From Dyadobacter sp. CY312 (GTDB lineage: Bacteria > Bacteroidota > Bacteroidia > Cytophagales > Spirosomataceae), in contig NZ_JAJUXG010000003.1 in NCBI RefSeq assembly GCF_021390535.1, positions 62,001-126,000 on the forward strand: DNA of 64,000 nt, given 5' to 3'. Positions 27,696-35,494 of this stretch are shown here, piece after piece. The notes beneath the pieces are model-generated. The model was not told the origin of the DNA. It was given only the letters and a program-made list of their open reading frames with translations, and made no database searches. A program made the translations under genes and the position numbers. Position 1 is the stretch's first letter. Each line of letters opens with the position of its first letter.

Positions 27696-28382
27696 TCAGA
27701 GATCAGCAATGTATCGTTGACCTCCTAAGGCACGCATTTGCCGGGATATTTGTCCGCTGCGTTTCACCACATATGCCGACGGATTTTTAATCGAAAACCG
27801 GATTGGATTAGGCAAAACCGCTGCGATTCTGGCAGCTTCGGCTCGGGTGAGGCGTTTGGCCGATTTGTTGTAATAACGCAGTGAAGCAGCTTCCACACCA
27901 AAGGTCATTTTTCCCATTTCGGCTACATTGAGGTAAACTTCCAGAATGCGTTCCTTTCCCCATACAATCTCTATCAGAACAGTGAAGTAAGCTTCCAGAC
28001 CTTTTCGGATAAAACTTCTCCCATGCCATAGAAACACATTTTTTGCAACCTGCTGCGATATCGTGCTGGCTCCGCGTGCCCTTTTCCGGTCTTCGGTCAT
28101 GGCATCGTAAATCTGATCAAAATCGAATCCCGAGTGATTCGGAAAGTTTTGATCTTCGGAGGCTACCACCGCCAAAGCAGCTTCCTTGGATATATTCTCA
28201 TAAGGCTCCCAGTCGTGATGAATCTCAGTGTCTTCATCGGCTTTCATGGCGCTGATTTTACAAGAGATCATATAAGGAGTAATCCAAACAGGCAAGAATT
28301 TAAGTATGATGACCCAAACTATTGAAATACCAAAAAATAAAATAAAGATTCTGAGGGCAATGAACGACAAACGGCGGAGCAT
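27696..28382 (-). CDS. mtgA: Monofunctional biosynthetic peptidoglycan transglycosylase
   Basis: 228 residues, near the family length. One N-terminal membrane anchor (about 9-32) precedes the GT51 domain. Its hallmark motifs are present: EDQNFPNHSGFD (about 76-87, catalytic Glu), RGASTISQQVAKN (about 101-113), WHGRSFIRKGLEAYFTVLIE with the second catalytic Glu, and KERILEVYLNVAEMG. There is no transpeptidase domain, which distinguishes it from class A penicillin-binding proteins. It polymerises lipid II into glycan strands at the outer face of the inner membrane. It is transcribed divergently from the DUF2851 gene. Confidence 0.94.
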   Translation of the reverse strand: MLRRLSFIALRIFILFFGISIVWVIILKFLPVWITPYMISCKISAMKADEDTEIHHDWEPYENISKEAALAVVASEDQNFPNHSGFDFDQIYDAMTEDRKRARGASTISQQVAKNVFLWHGRSFIRKGLEAYFTVLIEIVWGKERILEVYLNVAEMGKMTFGVEAASLRYYNKSAKRLTRAEAARIAAVLPNPIRFSIKNPSAYVVKRSGQISRQMRALGGQRYIADL

Positions 28383-28515
28383 AAAATAATTTTTCTTCCT
28401 TACAGATACTTAAAGTGCGAAACAGCGTACAAAGAACTGAAACTAATCAGGTTTAGGCAAAGAAATAGTTATCAATCTCTGCCTTATTTTTCTTCACACT
28501 CTGTTTCAGAATGCT

Positions 28516-29811
28516 ATGAATGAAGAAATACTCAGTTTTATATGGCGTTTCCAATATTTTGAAATGTCCGGCCTGCAAACAGATGAGGGGCAATTGCTTT
28601 CTGTAGTTCGTCCGGGATTAAAAAATGCCAATGCCGGTCCCGATTTTTCAGGATCAAGAGTCACCATAGCGGGTGTAAACTGGGCGGGAAGCGTCGAGAT
28701 ACATACCAAATCGTCGGACTGGTTTCAGCACCTGCATGAATCTGACAATGCGTATGAAACGGTAATACTGCATGTGGTGTGGGAAAATGATAAACCTGTA
28801 TACAGAAAAGACGGTTCACTTCTCCCAACCTTAACTTTAAAAGGTCTGGTACATCTCTCCGTCATAGAGCGATACAACAAGCTGATTGGCGAGACTGACG
28901 AAATTCCCTGTTCCAAATCATTTGATCAGGTGAGCAAAATTCACAAACTCGCCATGCTGGATCGCAGCCTGCTCGACCGCCTTTACAGAAAAGGCTCACT
29001 GGTGATCGACTTATTAAATGAAAATAATCAGGATTGGGAAGAAACGAGCTACCAGTGGCTAACCCAGCATTTTGGTTTCAAGCTCAACGATCCCGCATTT
29101 TTGAGACTAAGCCAAATCCTCCCGCTAAAAACAATTTTAAAACACAGAGACAATCTCTTGCAGGTGGAAGCGCTGCTGTTTGGCTGTGCGGGTTTAATTC
29201 CCGAGATAAAACCTGATTTAGAAATAACGGAAGAAAGCGCTTACCCTCGTGAACTGCGGCGTGAATTTCAATTCCTGGCTGCGAAATATCAGCTTTCACA
29301 AATGCAGCATCACGAATGGAAACTTATGCGGTTGCGCCCCGCTGGTTTCCCGACCATCCGGCTCGCACAATTGGCGGTATTAATTAGCAAGAGCAACGGA
29401 TTATTTTCAACTTTTACAGGCACCAAAGATGTATCTCAGCTTCATCAGTTGCTAAACCTGCATCAGTCCGAATATTGGCAAACGCATTTTTTATTTGGCA
29501 AAAAATCAAAAACAAAAGTCCCGTTTATGGGTAAAGATGCTTCCAATTTACTGATCATCAACGCAGCTGTACCTTTGCTGGTGGCTTATTCGAAACAGCG
29601 CCAGCAACCCGAACTGCTCGACAAAGCGATGAAATGGCTTTCAGAAATTCACGCCGAGAATAATCAGATCACACGTAAATGGGAAGTACTGGGAATGAAA
29701 GTAAAAACCGCCGCGGACTCCCAGGCCCTGATAGAGCGGTATAACGGTTACTGCACCCAAAAACAATGTTTGAAGTGCAGTGTAGGAATGTCTTTGATCC
29801 GGTCACGTTAA
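28516..29811 (+). CDS. DUF2851 family protein
   Basis: 431 residues, soluble, no signal peptide. The opening EEILSFIWRFQYFEMSGLQ and the segment GPDFSGSRVTIAGVNWAGSVEIHTKSSDW with HVVWENDKPV are what I recognise as the Bacteroidota family DUF2851. The C-terminal tail contains three Cys (YCTQKQCLKCSVG), possibly a metal site. The family's function is not known to me. Its stop codon overlaps the stop of the convergent small membrane-protein gene through the shared bases TTAA at 29808-29811. Confidence 0.85.
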   Translation: MNEEILSFIWRFQYFEMSGLQTDEGQLLSVVRPGLKNANAGPDFSGSRVTIAGVNWAGSVEIHTKSSDWFQHLHESDNAYETVILHVVWENDKPVYRKDGSLLPTLTLKGLVHLSVIERYNKLIGETDEIPCSKSFDQVSKIHKLAMLDRSLLDRLYRKGSLVIDLLNENNQDWEETSYQWLTQHFGFKLNDPAFLRLSQILPLKTILKHRDNLLQVEALLFGCAGLIPEIKPDLEITEESAYPRELRREFQFLAAKYQLSQMQHHEWKLMRLRPAGFPTIRLAQLAVLISKSNGLFSTFTGTKDVSQLHQLLNLHQSEYWQTHFLFGKKSKTKVPFMGKDASNLLIINAAVPLLVAYSKQRQQPELLDKAMKWLSEIHAENNQITRKWEVLGMKVKTAADSQALIERYNGYCTQKQCLKCSVGMSLIRSR

Positions 29812-30008
29812 GAGCGGCTCACGAGATTTACGCCCGTCAACAAAAATACAGAGCCCACCAAAAACGGAACAACAGATTCCCATTTCGTCACTGTCATACC
29901 CAAAACAGGTTTTTCAGATAAAAAGGCAACACAGGCAAAAAGTAAAACGGCTATACCAAGCAGCGTAAGCAAAGCACCAAAAAAACGTCTGAAACGTGTA
30001 GCTTCCAT
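29808..30008 (-). CDS. Small two-helix membrane protein
   Basis: 66 residues from the ATG at 30006-30008. The frame stays open upstream to 30158, but that extension overlaps the CCA-adding enzyme gene and reads like non-coding sequence. Two hydrophobic segments (about 9-29 and 44-62) are separated by EKPVLGMTVTKWESV. I do not recognise a family. It lies 97 nt downstream of the CCA-adding enzyme in the same direction and ends in the shared TTAA stop overlap with the DUF2851 gene. Confidence 0.6.
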   Translation of the reverse strand: MEATRFRRFFGALLTLLGIAVLLFACVAFLSEKPVLGMTVTKWESVVPFLVGSVFLLTGVNLVSRS

Positions 30009-30105
30009 GAGGGAATAATAATTTGTCCGATAATTAGGACTGCAAAAGTATGAAATACAAGCGGCTGGAACAATATGACTGGAACAGGGAAATTTCAGGT
30101 GTAAA

Positions 30106-31524
30106 CTACTCAACCTGCACCAACCCCATTTTCTTCCCTTCCTCAACCATAAATGCAAAAGCAGCGTTGAATTCGTTGGGGATCGTTCCTTCCAGAATCG
30201 CTTCCCGTATTATCTCTTTCATTACGCCAACCTCTTTCGATGGTTTAAGCCCGAAGGTTTCAATAATAACCTCGCCGGTAATAACGGGCTGGAAATTACG
30301 AAGTGTATCACGCTCTTCAAGGTCTTTGAGCTTCTGCTCCACAATGTCGAAATTATGCAGGAAGCGCTTTACCTTTTCGGGGTTTTTGGAAGTGATGTCA
30401 GCGCGGCAGAGTTTCATAAGCGCCTCAATATCCTCACCAGCTTCTACCAGCAAACGCCGCATGGCTGAATCGGTAATCTGTTCTTTGGAAAGCACGATTG
30501 GTCTCAAATGAAGACGTACCAGCTTTTTAACGAACTTCATTTTCTCATTCAGCGGAAGTTTCATCCGACGGAAAATCACCGGAACCATTCTTGCTCCTAT
30601 CTCTTCGTGGTTGTGAAACGACCAGCCTACTTTTTTGTCAAACTTCTTGGTCGCCGGTTTGGCAATGTCATGCAAAATTGCCGCCCATCTGAGCCAGAGA
30701 TCGTCGGTATGTTGCGATACATTATCAAGTACTTGTAAGGTGTGGTAAAAATTATCCTTGTGTCCTTTTCCATCCTTGGTCTCAACTCCCTGTAACTCCA
30801 CCATTTCAGGAAAAATGATACCTAAAATCCCAGCGTGATAAAGCAATTTGAAACCGTACGACGGTGTAGGCGAAAGTATGATCTTGTTGAGTTCGTCAGA
30901 AATTCTCTCCATGGACACAATCTCAATGCGATCTTTCATCTGCACAATGGCATCAAAAGTATCGGGTTCAATATCAAAATTGAGCTGAGAAGCAAAACGT
31001 ATTGCCCGCATCATCCGCAGTGGGTCGTCGGAAAAAGTAATGTCTGGTGCTAACGGCGTACGTATGATCTTTTTTCTGAGATCACGAACTCCGTCGAATG
31101 GGTCTACAAGCTCTCCAAAGTTTTTTTTATGCAGACTGATCCCCATCGCATTGATGCTGAAATCACGCCTGTTCTGATCGTCCTGTAATGTTCCGTCTTC
31201 GACAGCAGGTTTGCGGGAATCAGGATTATAGGACTCTTTTCTGGCTCCTACAAATTCAATTTCCAGATCACCCTGACGGATTTGCGCGGTTCCAAATGTC
31301 TTATATATGCTTACGTGAACATCCGGCCCCAGCTGAGAAGCAACGAGTTCAGCAAGTTCAATTCCACTTCCAATCGATACAATATCAATATCCTTGCTGT
31401 TCCTCTTCAATATCAGGTCACGAACGAATCCGCCAATGATATATGCGTCCACACCAAGCTTCGAGGAAGCCTGTGCAACGATTTCCAGAATAGGGTATTG
31501 GATTAACTGCTCTTTAAAATTCAT
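30106..31524 (-). CDS. CCA tRNA nucleotidyltransferase / poly(A) polymerase family protein
   Basis: 472 residues. The N-terminal nucleotidyltransferase head shows AYIIGGFVRDLIL (about 26-38), the catalytic DIDIV (about 46-50) and RRDFSINAMGISL (about 118-130). The neck and body follow (DPLRMMRAIRFASQLNFDI), then a C-terminal HD domain with WAAILHDIAKPATKK, typical of Gram-negative CCA enzymes with phosphohydrolase-like domains. The enzyme adds or repairs the 3'-CCA end of tRNAs. The length and HD domain favour a CCA enzyme over PcnB, but the family cannot be split with certainty by eye. Confidence 0.92.
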   Translation of the reverse strand: MNFKEQLIQYPILEIVAQASSKLGVDAYIIGGFVRDLILKRNSKDIDIVSIGSGIELAELVASQLGPDVHVSIYKTFGTAQIRQGDLEIEFVGARKESYNPDSRKPAVEDGTLQDDQNRRDFSINAMGISLHKKNFGELVDPFDGVRDLRKKIIRTPLAPDITFSDDPLRMMRAIRFASQLNFDIEPDTFDAIVQMKDRIEIVSMERISDELNKIILSPTPSYGFKLLYHAGILGIIFPEMVELQGVETKDGKGHKDNFYHTLQVLDNVSQHTDDLWLRWAAILHDIAKPATKKFDKKVGWSFHNHEEIGARMVPVIFRRMKLPLNEKMKFVKKLVRLHLRPIVLSKEQITDSAMRRLLVEAGEDIEALMKLCRADITSKNPEKVKRFLHNFDIVEQKLKDLEERDTLRNFQPVITGEVIIETFGLKPSKEVGVMKEIIREAILEGTIPNEFNAAFAFMVEEGKKMGLVQVE

Positions 31525-31679
31525 GCCGCAAAGGTATAAATTTCTTCTCCTTTACGACATCAAAAGTCGAACTACGCTTACAAATTATCATCCTGACCGG
31601 CAGATGACCTATGTTTCAACTTACCGCGAAAAGCCGGGGTTCCAGCGCAAAAGTCCGGATTGAACAACCTCATTCAAAA

Positions 31680-31829
31680 TCAATACCGCACATTTTGAGG
31701 CCGCCAGATGTGTGTTGATATCATGGCAAATATCTTAAACGGAGCAAGCAAAATAGCTGTTACAACTGCCGCTGCCAACCAGACAGCGCCGAGGACGATT
31801 CGAAGAAGGTATACAAGGATGTTTATCAT
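31680..31829 (-). CDS. Possible 49-residue single-span membrane protein
   Basis: From the ATG at 31827-31829 the frame encodes MINILVYLLRIVLGAVWLAA, continuing AVVTAILLAP and the basic/polar tail FKIFAMISTHIWRPQNVRY, then TGA. One strongly hydrophobic helix (about 3-30) with a short positively charged tail looks like a real small membrane protein rather than a chance frame. No family was recognised. It is too short to be detected by usual length cut-offs. No clear ribosome-binding site is seen, which is normal in this phylum. Confidence 0.45.
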   Translation of the reverse strand: MINILVYLLRIVLGAVWLAAAVVTAILLAPFKIFAMISTHIWRPQNVRY

Positions 31830-31957
31830 ATTTGTATATTAAATCACATTATACAACAAAATTGTGATATTTTAAGCATATACGACACAGCGTATCCTTT
31901 AGATCGGCGAGGCCTTTATTATTTTGATTTTTTGGGGAAAAATAATCTTTAAAAACA

Positions 31958-32002
31958 AAGGTGTCAAGTTAAAGAAGCTTCCAAACTTTAACTTAACACC
32001 TT
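31958..32002 (-). terminator. Intrinsic terminator after the truncated-haemoglobin gene
   Basis: AAGGTGTCAAGTTAAAG pairs with CTTTAACTTAACACCTT over 17 positions with one mismatch, around an 11-nt loop. On the minus strand it is followed by TGTTTTT. It lies about 60 nt past the stop at 32064. Confidence 0.8.
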
Positions 32003-32063
32003 AGAAAATGAAGTAGTTGGCAAAACTGTGTACTCAAAACTGCAAACTTTTGACTGAATGAAA

Positions 32064-32435
32064 TCAGCTGTTTACCATAAAGAATGCCGTTCTGGGAAAC
32101 CGGTCAAATAATTCGTCTTTCAAAGACTTGTCTATCGGCAACTCACCAACTGCTGTCGACATACATTGAAGCCAGGCAACGGCATCGTCTTCGGTTATGG
32201 TATGCGGCATGTGTCTTGCCCGCATCATCGGATGCCCATGCACATCAGAATAAAGTTGCGGACCACCCAAAAACTGGGTCAGGAAAAGGCGTTGTTTTTC
32301 TTTTATTTCCTCTTTGTCATTTTTGAAAAGCCTGGAAATCAACTCATGTTGAAATACAAGGTCGTAAAAACGATCGGTAAGTAACCTTAATGCTTCGTCG
32401 CCGCCAATGCGTTCGTAGAGCGTAGCGTTTTCCAT
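32064..32435 (-). CDS. Truncated haemoglobin, group II (trHbO-like)
   Basis: 123 residues. The opening TLYERIGGDEALRLLTDRFYD and the segment FLGGPQLYSDVHGHPMMRARH are diagnostic of group II truncated globins, with the proximal haem-binding His in RARH (about residue 74). FPRTAFFMVNS ends the globin fold. Such proteins bind oxygen or nitric oxide reversibly and may detoxify NO; the precise role here is unknown. The gene lies 35 nt downstream of the AMP nucleosidase gene in the same direction and has its own terminator, so the two may share a transcript. Confidence 0.92.
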   Translation of the reverse strand: MENATLYERIGGDEALRLLTDRFYDLVFQHELISRLFKNDKEEIKEKQRLFLTQFLGGPQLYSDVHGHPMMRARHMPHTITEDDAVAWLQCMSTAVGELPIDKSLKDELFDRFPRTAFFMVNS

Positions 32436-32470
32436 TTTAAAAAATTTTCGTTCATCTAATCAATCTCCTC

Positions 32471-33244
32471 TTAACTTTCAAACCGCAAGTGCTTCACCGA
32501 CTCTCCGGATTTGGCAAGTTCGGTAAGCGCTTCTATTCCAATTTCAAGGTGTTTATTCACATAATCATTCGTTACCTTTTTGTCGCTTTCTTCCGTTTTC
32601 ACTCCTTCCGGAACCAGCGGATTGTCGGAAACGAGCAGCAATGCTCCGTGCGGAATGGAATTGGCAAAACCAACAATAAATATGGTAGCCGTTTCCATGT
32701 CAATAGCCATTGCGCGAATCTGACGAAGATATTCCTTGAAGGCGTCGTCGTGCTCCCAGATTCTCCGGTTGGTGGTATAAACTGTACCGGTCCAGTAATC
32801 CATTTTGTGCTTGGCGATACTTGCCGAAACCGTACTTTGCAAACGGAATGACGGTAACGCCGGAATTTCAGAAGGCATGTAGTCATCGCTTGTTCCTTCT
32901 CCACGGATGGCAGCTATTGGAAGGATAAGATCTCCGATTTGTGTTTTTTTCAACCCCCCGCATTTACCCAAAAACAATACTGCTTTGGGGCTGATTGCAG
33001 AAAGCAAGTCCATTACAGTTGCCGCCATTGGGCTCCCCATTCCGAAATTGATAATGGTGATATCATTGGCCGTCGCGGTTTGCATGGCTCTCCCCTGCCC
33101 TTTCACTTCCACGCCAAATTTATCGGCGAACATTGTAACATAGTTTACAAAGTTTGTCAGCAAAATATAATTCCCGAATTCTTCTACGGGCGTGCCGGTA
33201 TATCTGGGGAGCCAGTTTTCAACGATCTGTTCTTTCGTAGTCAT
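32471..33244 (-). CDS. AMP nucleosidase / purine-nucleoside-phosphorylase-fold enzyme
   Basis: 257 residues from the ATG at 33242-33244; an in-frame extension to 33334 is less likely because it would run almost into the divergent gene. The nucleoside phosphorylase/hydrolase fold is shown by ITIINFGMGSPMAATVMDLL, VLFLGKCGGLKKTQIGDLI and the nucleoside-binding AIDMETATIFIVGFANSIPHGALLLVSDNP. This matches the short AMP nucleosidases of Bacteroidota, which split AMP into adenine and ribose 5-phosphate. A uridine or purine phosphorylase activity cannot be excluded from sequence alone. Confidence 0.85.
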   Translation of the reverse strand: MTTKEQIVENWLPRYTGTPVEEFGNYILLTNFVNYVTMFADKFGVEVKGQGRAMQTATANDITIINFGMGSPMAATVMDLLSAISPKAVLFLGKCGGLKKTQIGDLILPIAAIRGEGTSDDYMPSEIPALPSFRLQSTVSASIAKHKMDYWTGTVYTTNRRIWEHDDAFKEYLRQIRAMAIDMETATIFIVGFANSIPHGALLLVSDNPLVPEGVKTEESDKKVTNDYVNKHLEIGIEALTELAKSGESVKHLRFES

Positions 33245-33349
33245 TTTTACAAAATTTATAGTGGTATGAGTTTGTTGAACCGGGAATATACTAAAAAAGA
33301 CGGGTAAGAGGTTCCCGTCATTATTATTATCCATGTGCTATCTTCGCAT

Positions 33350-33814
33350 ATGGAATCATTGAATCTTCCCGCATTTGAATACAAAGTTAAGCAGGTAAAC
33401 GGGAAACCATATATTTTTGACATTATACGAAGAAAATTCGTAGTGCTCACTCCTGAGGAATGGGTGCGGCAGCATTTTATCCATTTGCTTATCAATCAGT
33501 ACGGTTATCCGAAATCCCTTTTTGCAGTAGAAACGGGTATGAAGTACAACAAAATGGCCAAACGAACGGATATTATGATATTGGCTCCTGACGGAAGCCC
33601 GTTTTTATTGGTGGAGTGCAAAGCTCCTTTTATTTCTGTTGGCGAAGCCGCTCTTGCACAAATCAGCCGTTACAATTTCACGTTACGTCCTACTTATCTG
33701 GCTGCGACCAACGGCATGAGCCACTATTGTTTTCAGGCCGTTGATGGACATATTCATTACATGGATGATTTTCCAGCGTATAGGAACGTAGCGGGGAAGC
33801 AGGATTCCATTTGA
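33350..33814 (+). CDS. Orphan HsdR N-terminal-domain (PD-(D/E)XK nuclease-like) protein
   Basis: 154 residues from the ATG at 33350; five codons more are possible upstream. The sequence matches the type I restriction enzyme R protein N-terminal domain: WVRQHFIHLLINQYGYPKSL, KRTDIMILAPDG and LLVECKAP. The Asp of RTDIM and the Glu and Lys of VECK form the D-x(n)-E-x-K catalytic core of PD-(D/E)XK nucleases. There is no helicase domain, no HsdM or HsdS, and the full domain is only slightly longer than the fold, so it is a free-standing nuclease-like protein. It may act on DNA or be a structural relic; function is unknown. Confidence 0.88.
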   Translation: MESLNLPAFEYKVKQVNGKPYIFDIIRRKFVVLTPEEWVRQHFIHLLINQYGYPKSLFAVETGMKYNKMAKRTDIMILAPDGSPFLLVECKAPFISVGEAALAQISRYNFTLRPTYLAATNGMSHYCFQAVDGHIHYMDDFPAYRNVAGKQDSI

Positions 33815-33821
33815 GTTAGCC

Positions 33822-33845
33822 ATCGTTTGTGTCCCCACAAACGAT
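33822..33845. repeat. REP-like hairpin with GTTTGTG/CACAAAC arms, copy 1
   Basis: ATCGTTTGTG and CACAAACGAT form a perfect 10-bp stem with loop TCCC, 7 nt after the HsdR_N gene stop. The same core arms recur 42 bp downstream, suggesting an interspersed palindromic element. Confidence 0.7.
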
Positions 33846-33886
33846 CTGCGAACCGCCGTAAAGACACAATGCGATGCTCAAAAGCC

Positions 33887-33904
33887 GTTTGTGAGGGCAC
33901 AAAC
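33887..33904. repeat. REP-like hairpin, copy 2
   Basis: GTTTGTG and CACAAAC pair perfectly around loop AGGG; the flanking GCC and GCGGC extend the dyad with a bulge. It shares its arms with the hairpin at 33822-33845, and the loop resembles the reverse complement of that one, suggesting opposite orientation. Confidence 0.65.
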
Positions 33905-33976
33905 TGCGGCGCCAAAGTTCTAAGTCAACAGTACTTACGTGTTGATTTAAAACTATTTGAGAATAGTAAAGATAAA

Positions 33977-34014
33977 CAAATGGCCTGCCGGACGATTGTC
34001 TGGCAGGCCATTTG
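33977..34014. terminator. Bidirectional terminator between HsdR_N and yceI genes
   Basis: CAAATGGCCTGCC and GGCAGGCCATTTG form a perfect 13-bp stem that extends inward by several pairs to a GATT loop. On the minus strand it is followed by TTTATCTTT, so it should end the yceI transcript; on the plus strand TTGTTGTTG follows. Confidence 0.85.
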
Positions 34015-34044
34015 TTGTTGACTTATAGTCGATAATACTACGGA

Positions 34045-34671
34045 TTATTTCGCAGCTACCAATTTCACATCGATAAAGAAATCATCGTTGATCACTTTGT
34101 CGCCAAGGTTATCGAAGAATGATTTTGAACTGTATTTGATGTCGTATTTAGAACGGTCAACAACCATTTTACCAGTTGCTTCTGCACCTGCCGCAGTAGT
34201 TTTAACAGTTACAGGGAAAGTCACCGGTTTTGTAATTCCTTTGATCGTAAGATCGCCGGTTACATCATAAACACCAGCAGTTTTTGCAACAGCCTTAGTT
34301 ACCACAAACGTTGCAGTCGGGTGTTTTTCAACAGAAAAGAAATCGTCAGATTTAAGGTGTCCGATCAATTTTCCATTGTACTCTTTATCCGTAATGTCAG
34401 TACAAGTGATGCTATTCAAATCTGCAACAAATTTACCACCAGTCAACTTCGTTCCATCCAAAGTCATGGTTCCTTCTTTCAAGGTAATTTTGCCTGTGTG
34501 CTCACCAGCAACTTTTTTTCCAAGCCATGTTAATTCACTTTTCGCAGTGTTCACTTTCAGGTTAGTTGCTTTTGCTTTGCCACCATCCGCTGCTGAAACA
34601 GTTGAAGAAACAAAAAGAGCTACTGCCAAAGAGGCAACAAAAGATTTCACTGAGTTCATTGTAGTTTTCAT
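34045..34671 (-). CDS. YceI-family periplasmic lipocalin-like protein
   Basis: 208 residues with a signal peptide (about 1-28, ending STVSAA). The YceI domain is clear: SELTWLGKKVAGEHTGKITL, KLTGGKFVADLNSI, HLKSDDFFSVEKHPTATFVV, and a C-terminal DRSKYDIKYSSKSFFDNLGD. YceI proteins are periplasmic beta-barrels that bind polyisoprenoid lipids in characterised members; their cellular role is poorly understood. The gene lies 46 nt downstream of a MarR-family regulator in the same direction, a pairing that suggests MarR control. A strong terminator follows. Confidence 0.93.
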   Translation of the reverse strand: MKTTMNSVKSFVASLAVALFVSSTVSAADGGKAKATNLKVNTAKSELTWLGKKVAGEHTGKITLKEGTMTLDGTKLTGGKFVADLNSITCTDITDKEYNGKLIGHLKSDDFFSVEKHPTATFVVTKAVAKTAGVYDVTGDLTIKGITKPVTFPVTVKTTAAGAEATGKMVVDRSKYDIKYSSKSFFDNLGDKVINDDFFIDVKLVAAK

Positions 34672-34717
34672 TTAATTAGAATTGATTGTTTATTATTTGT
34701 TTTTATTGTTGTGGTTG

Positions 34718-35176
34718 TTATTCTGATTCACGCATTTTGTCAAGCAATCTGCTCATAAGCTCGGCCTCTTCTTCTGTAATCACGGCGCTCATCCCGTTTT
34801 CCCATTCTTCCAGGATCGGATCTATTACCGAAAGTAAATCCAGACCTTCTCTTGTAATTTTTACGTCCACTGCACGCCTGTCGCTTGGGCAAGACGTCCG
34901 CTCGGCAAGATTCTTTGCCAAAAGCTTATCAATAAGCCTCGATGTATTCGAATTTTTGTCGAGCATCCGTTCGGCTATATCACTCACCTTAATCGCATTG
35001 GGCTGTTGTCCTCTCAAAATTCTCAGCACATTATATTGCTGAGAGGTAATATCATGCTCCTTAAATAGCTCCAATTGTTTGTATCCCAACCAATTGCTGG
35101 TATACGTCAGATTAATCGCGAGCCTTTGGTAAGCACTTCGAAATTTTTTCTGTTTAATATCAGTTTCAATAGACAT
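34718..35176 (-). CDS. MarR-family transcriptional regulator
   Basis: 152 residues. The winged helix-turn-helix of the MarR family is evident: LFKEHDITSQQYNVLRILRG, IKVSDIAERMLDKNSNTSRL, and the wing with CPSDRRAVDVKITREGLDLL, whose D-R-R is the family's conserved wing motif. MarR proteins bind palindromic operators as dimers and are often autoregulated. Palindromes 31-50 nt upstream of its start (35207-35226) are good operator candidates. It probably controls itself and the following yceI gene. Ligand unknown. Confidence 0.93.
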   Translation of the reverse strand: MSIETDIKQKKFRSAYQRLAINLTYTSNWLGYKQLELFKEHDITSQQYNVLRILRGQQPNAIKVSDIAERMLDKNSNTSRLIDKLLAKNLAERTSCPSDRRAVDVKITREGLDLLSVIDPILEEWENGMSAVITEEEAELMSRLLDKMRESE

Positions 35177-35494
35177 GGTCGTCGTCAGTTAAAGAATGCA
35201 ATACCCATGTATATACATTTAATGTAGTAACATGTATTTATTGAAATTTGGTTCACATTCTTAAAAAGTATTTGTTAAAAAGTAATATTTAGTTATTCAA
35301 TTAACTGTATATCAATAAGTTGATCATTATATAAGTTTTGATTATTAATAAACTCTTGGTTCGGGTTTGTTTTAGAATATAACTTTTGATTCTTATCACC
35401 TAACTCGGCTTTAATTTTTAATTTGTCGAACGCGCCCTAGGTTAATTCTGAATTCATAACTCTTAAATCTTAATTAATTCACTCCAAATACATC
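35177..35494. other. 318-bp AT-rich divergent intergenic region
   Basis: The region lies between marR (left) and the Maf gene (right). It contains the operator-like palindromes at 35207-35226. The rest is AT-rich; several TTTTG-like stretches occur but none fits the promoter consensus with correct spacing. No gene was seen. Confidence 0.6.
35207..35226. promoter_or_regulatory. Candidate MarR operator palindromes
   Basis: ATGTATATACAT (35207-35218) is a perfect 12-bp palindrome and overlaps TACATT-T-AATGTA (35214-35226), a second perfect dyad. ACATGT follows at about 35231. Position just upstream of a MarR gene suggests autoregulation. Confidence 0.45.

Larger units (their letters stand above)
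31525..32063. other. 539-bp intergenic region with one small gene and a terminator
   Basis: The region holds the 49-codon minus-strand reading frame at 31680-31829 and the hairpin terminator at 31958-32002. The rest is AT-rich and without visible structure. Confidence 0.6.

Noticed and set aside
33350..33814. A type I restriction-modification system
   Set aside because: Only the nuclease-like domain is present; no hsdM, hsdS or helicase is adjacent.
33827..34021. 64-codon plus-strand frame after the HsdR_N gene
   Set aside because: It is composed of the REP-like hairpins and the terminator stem.
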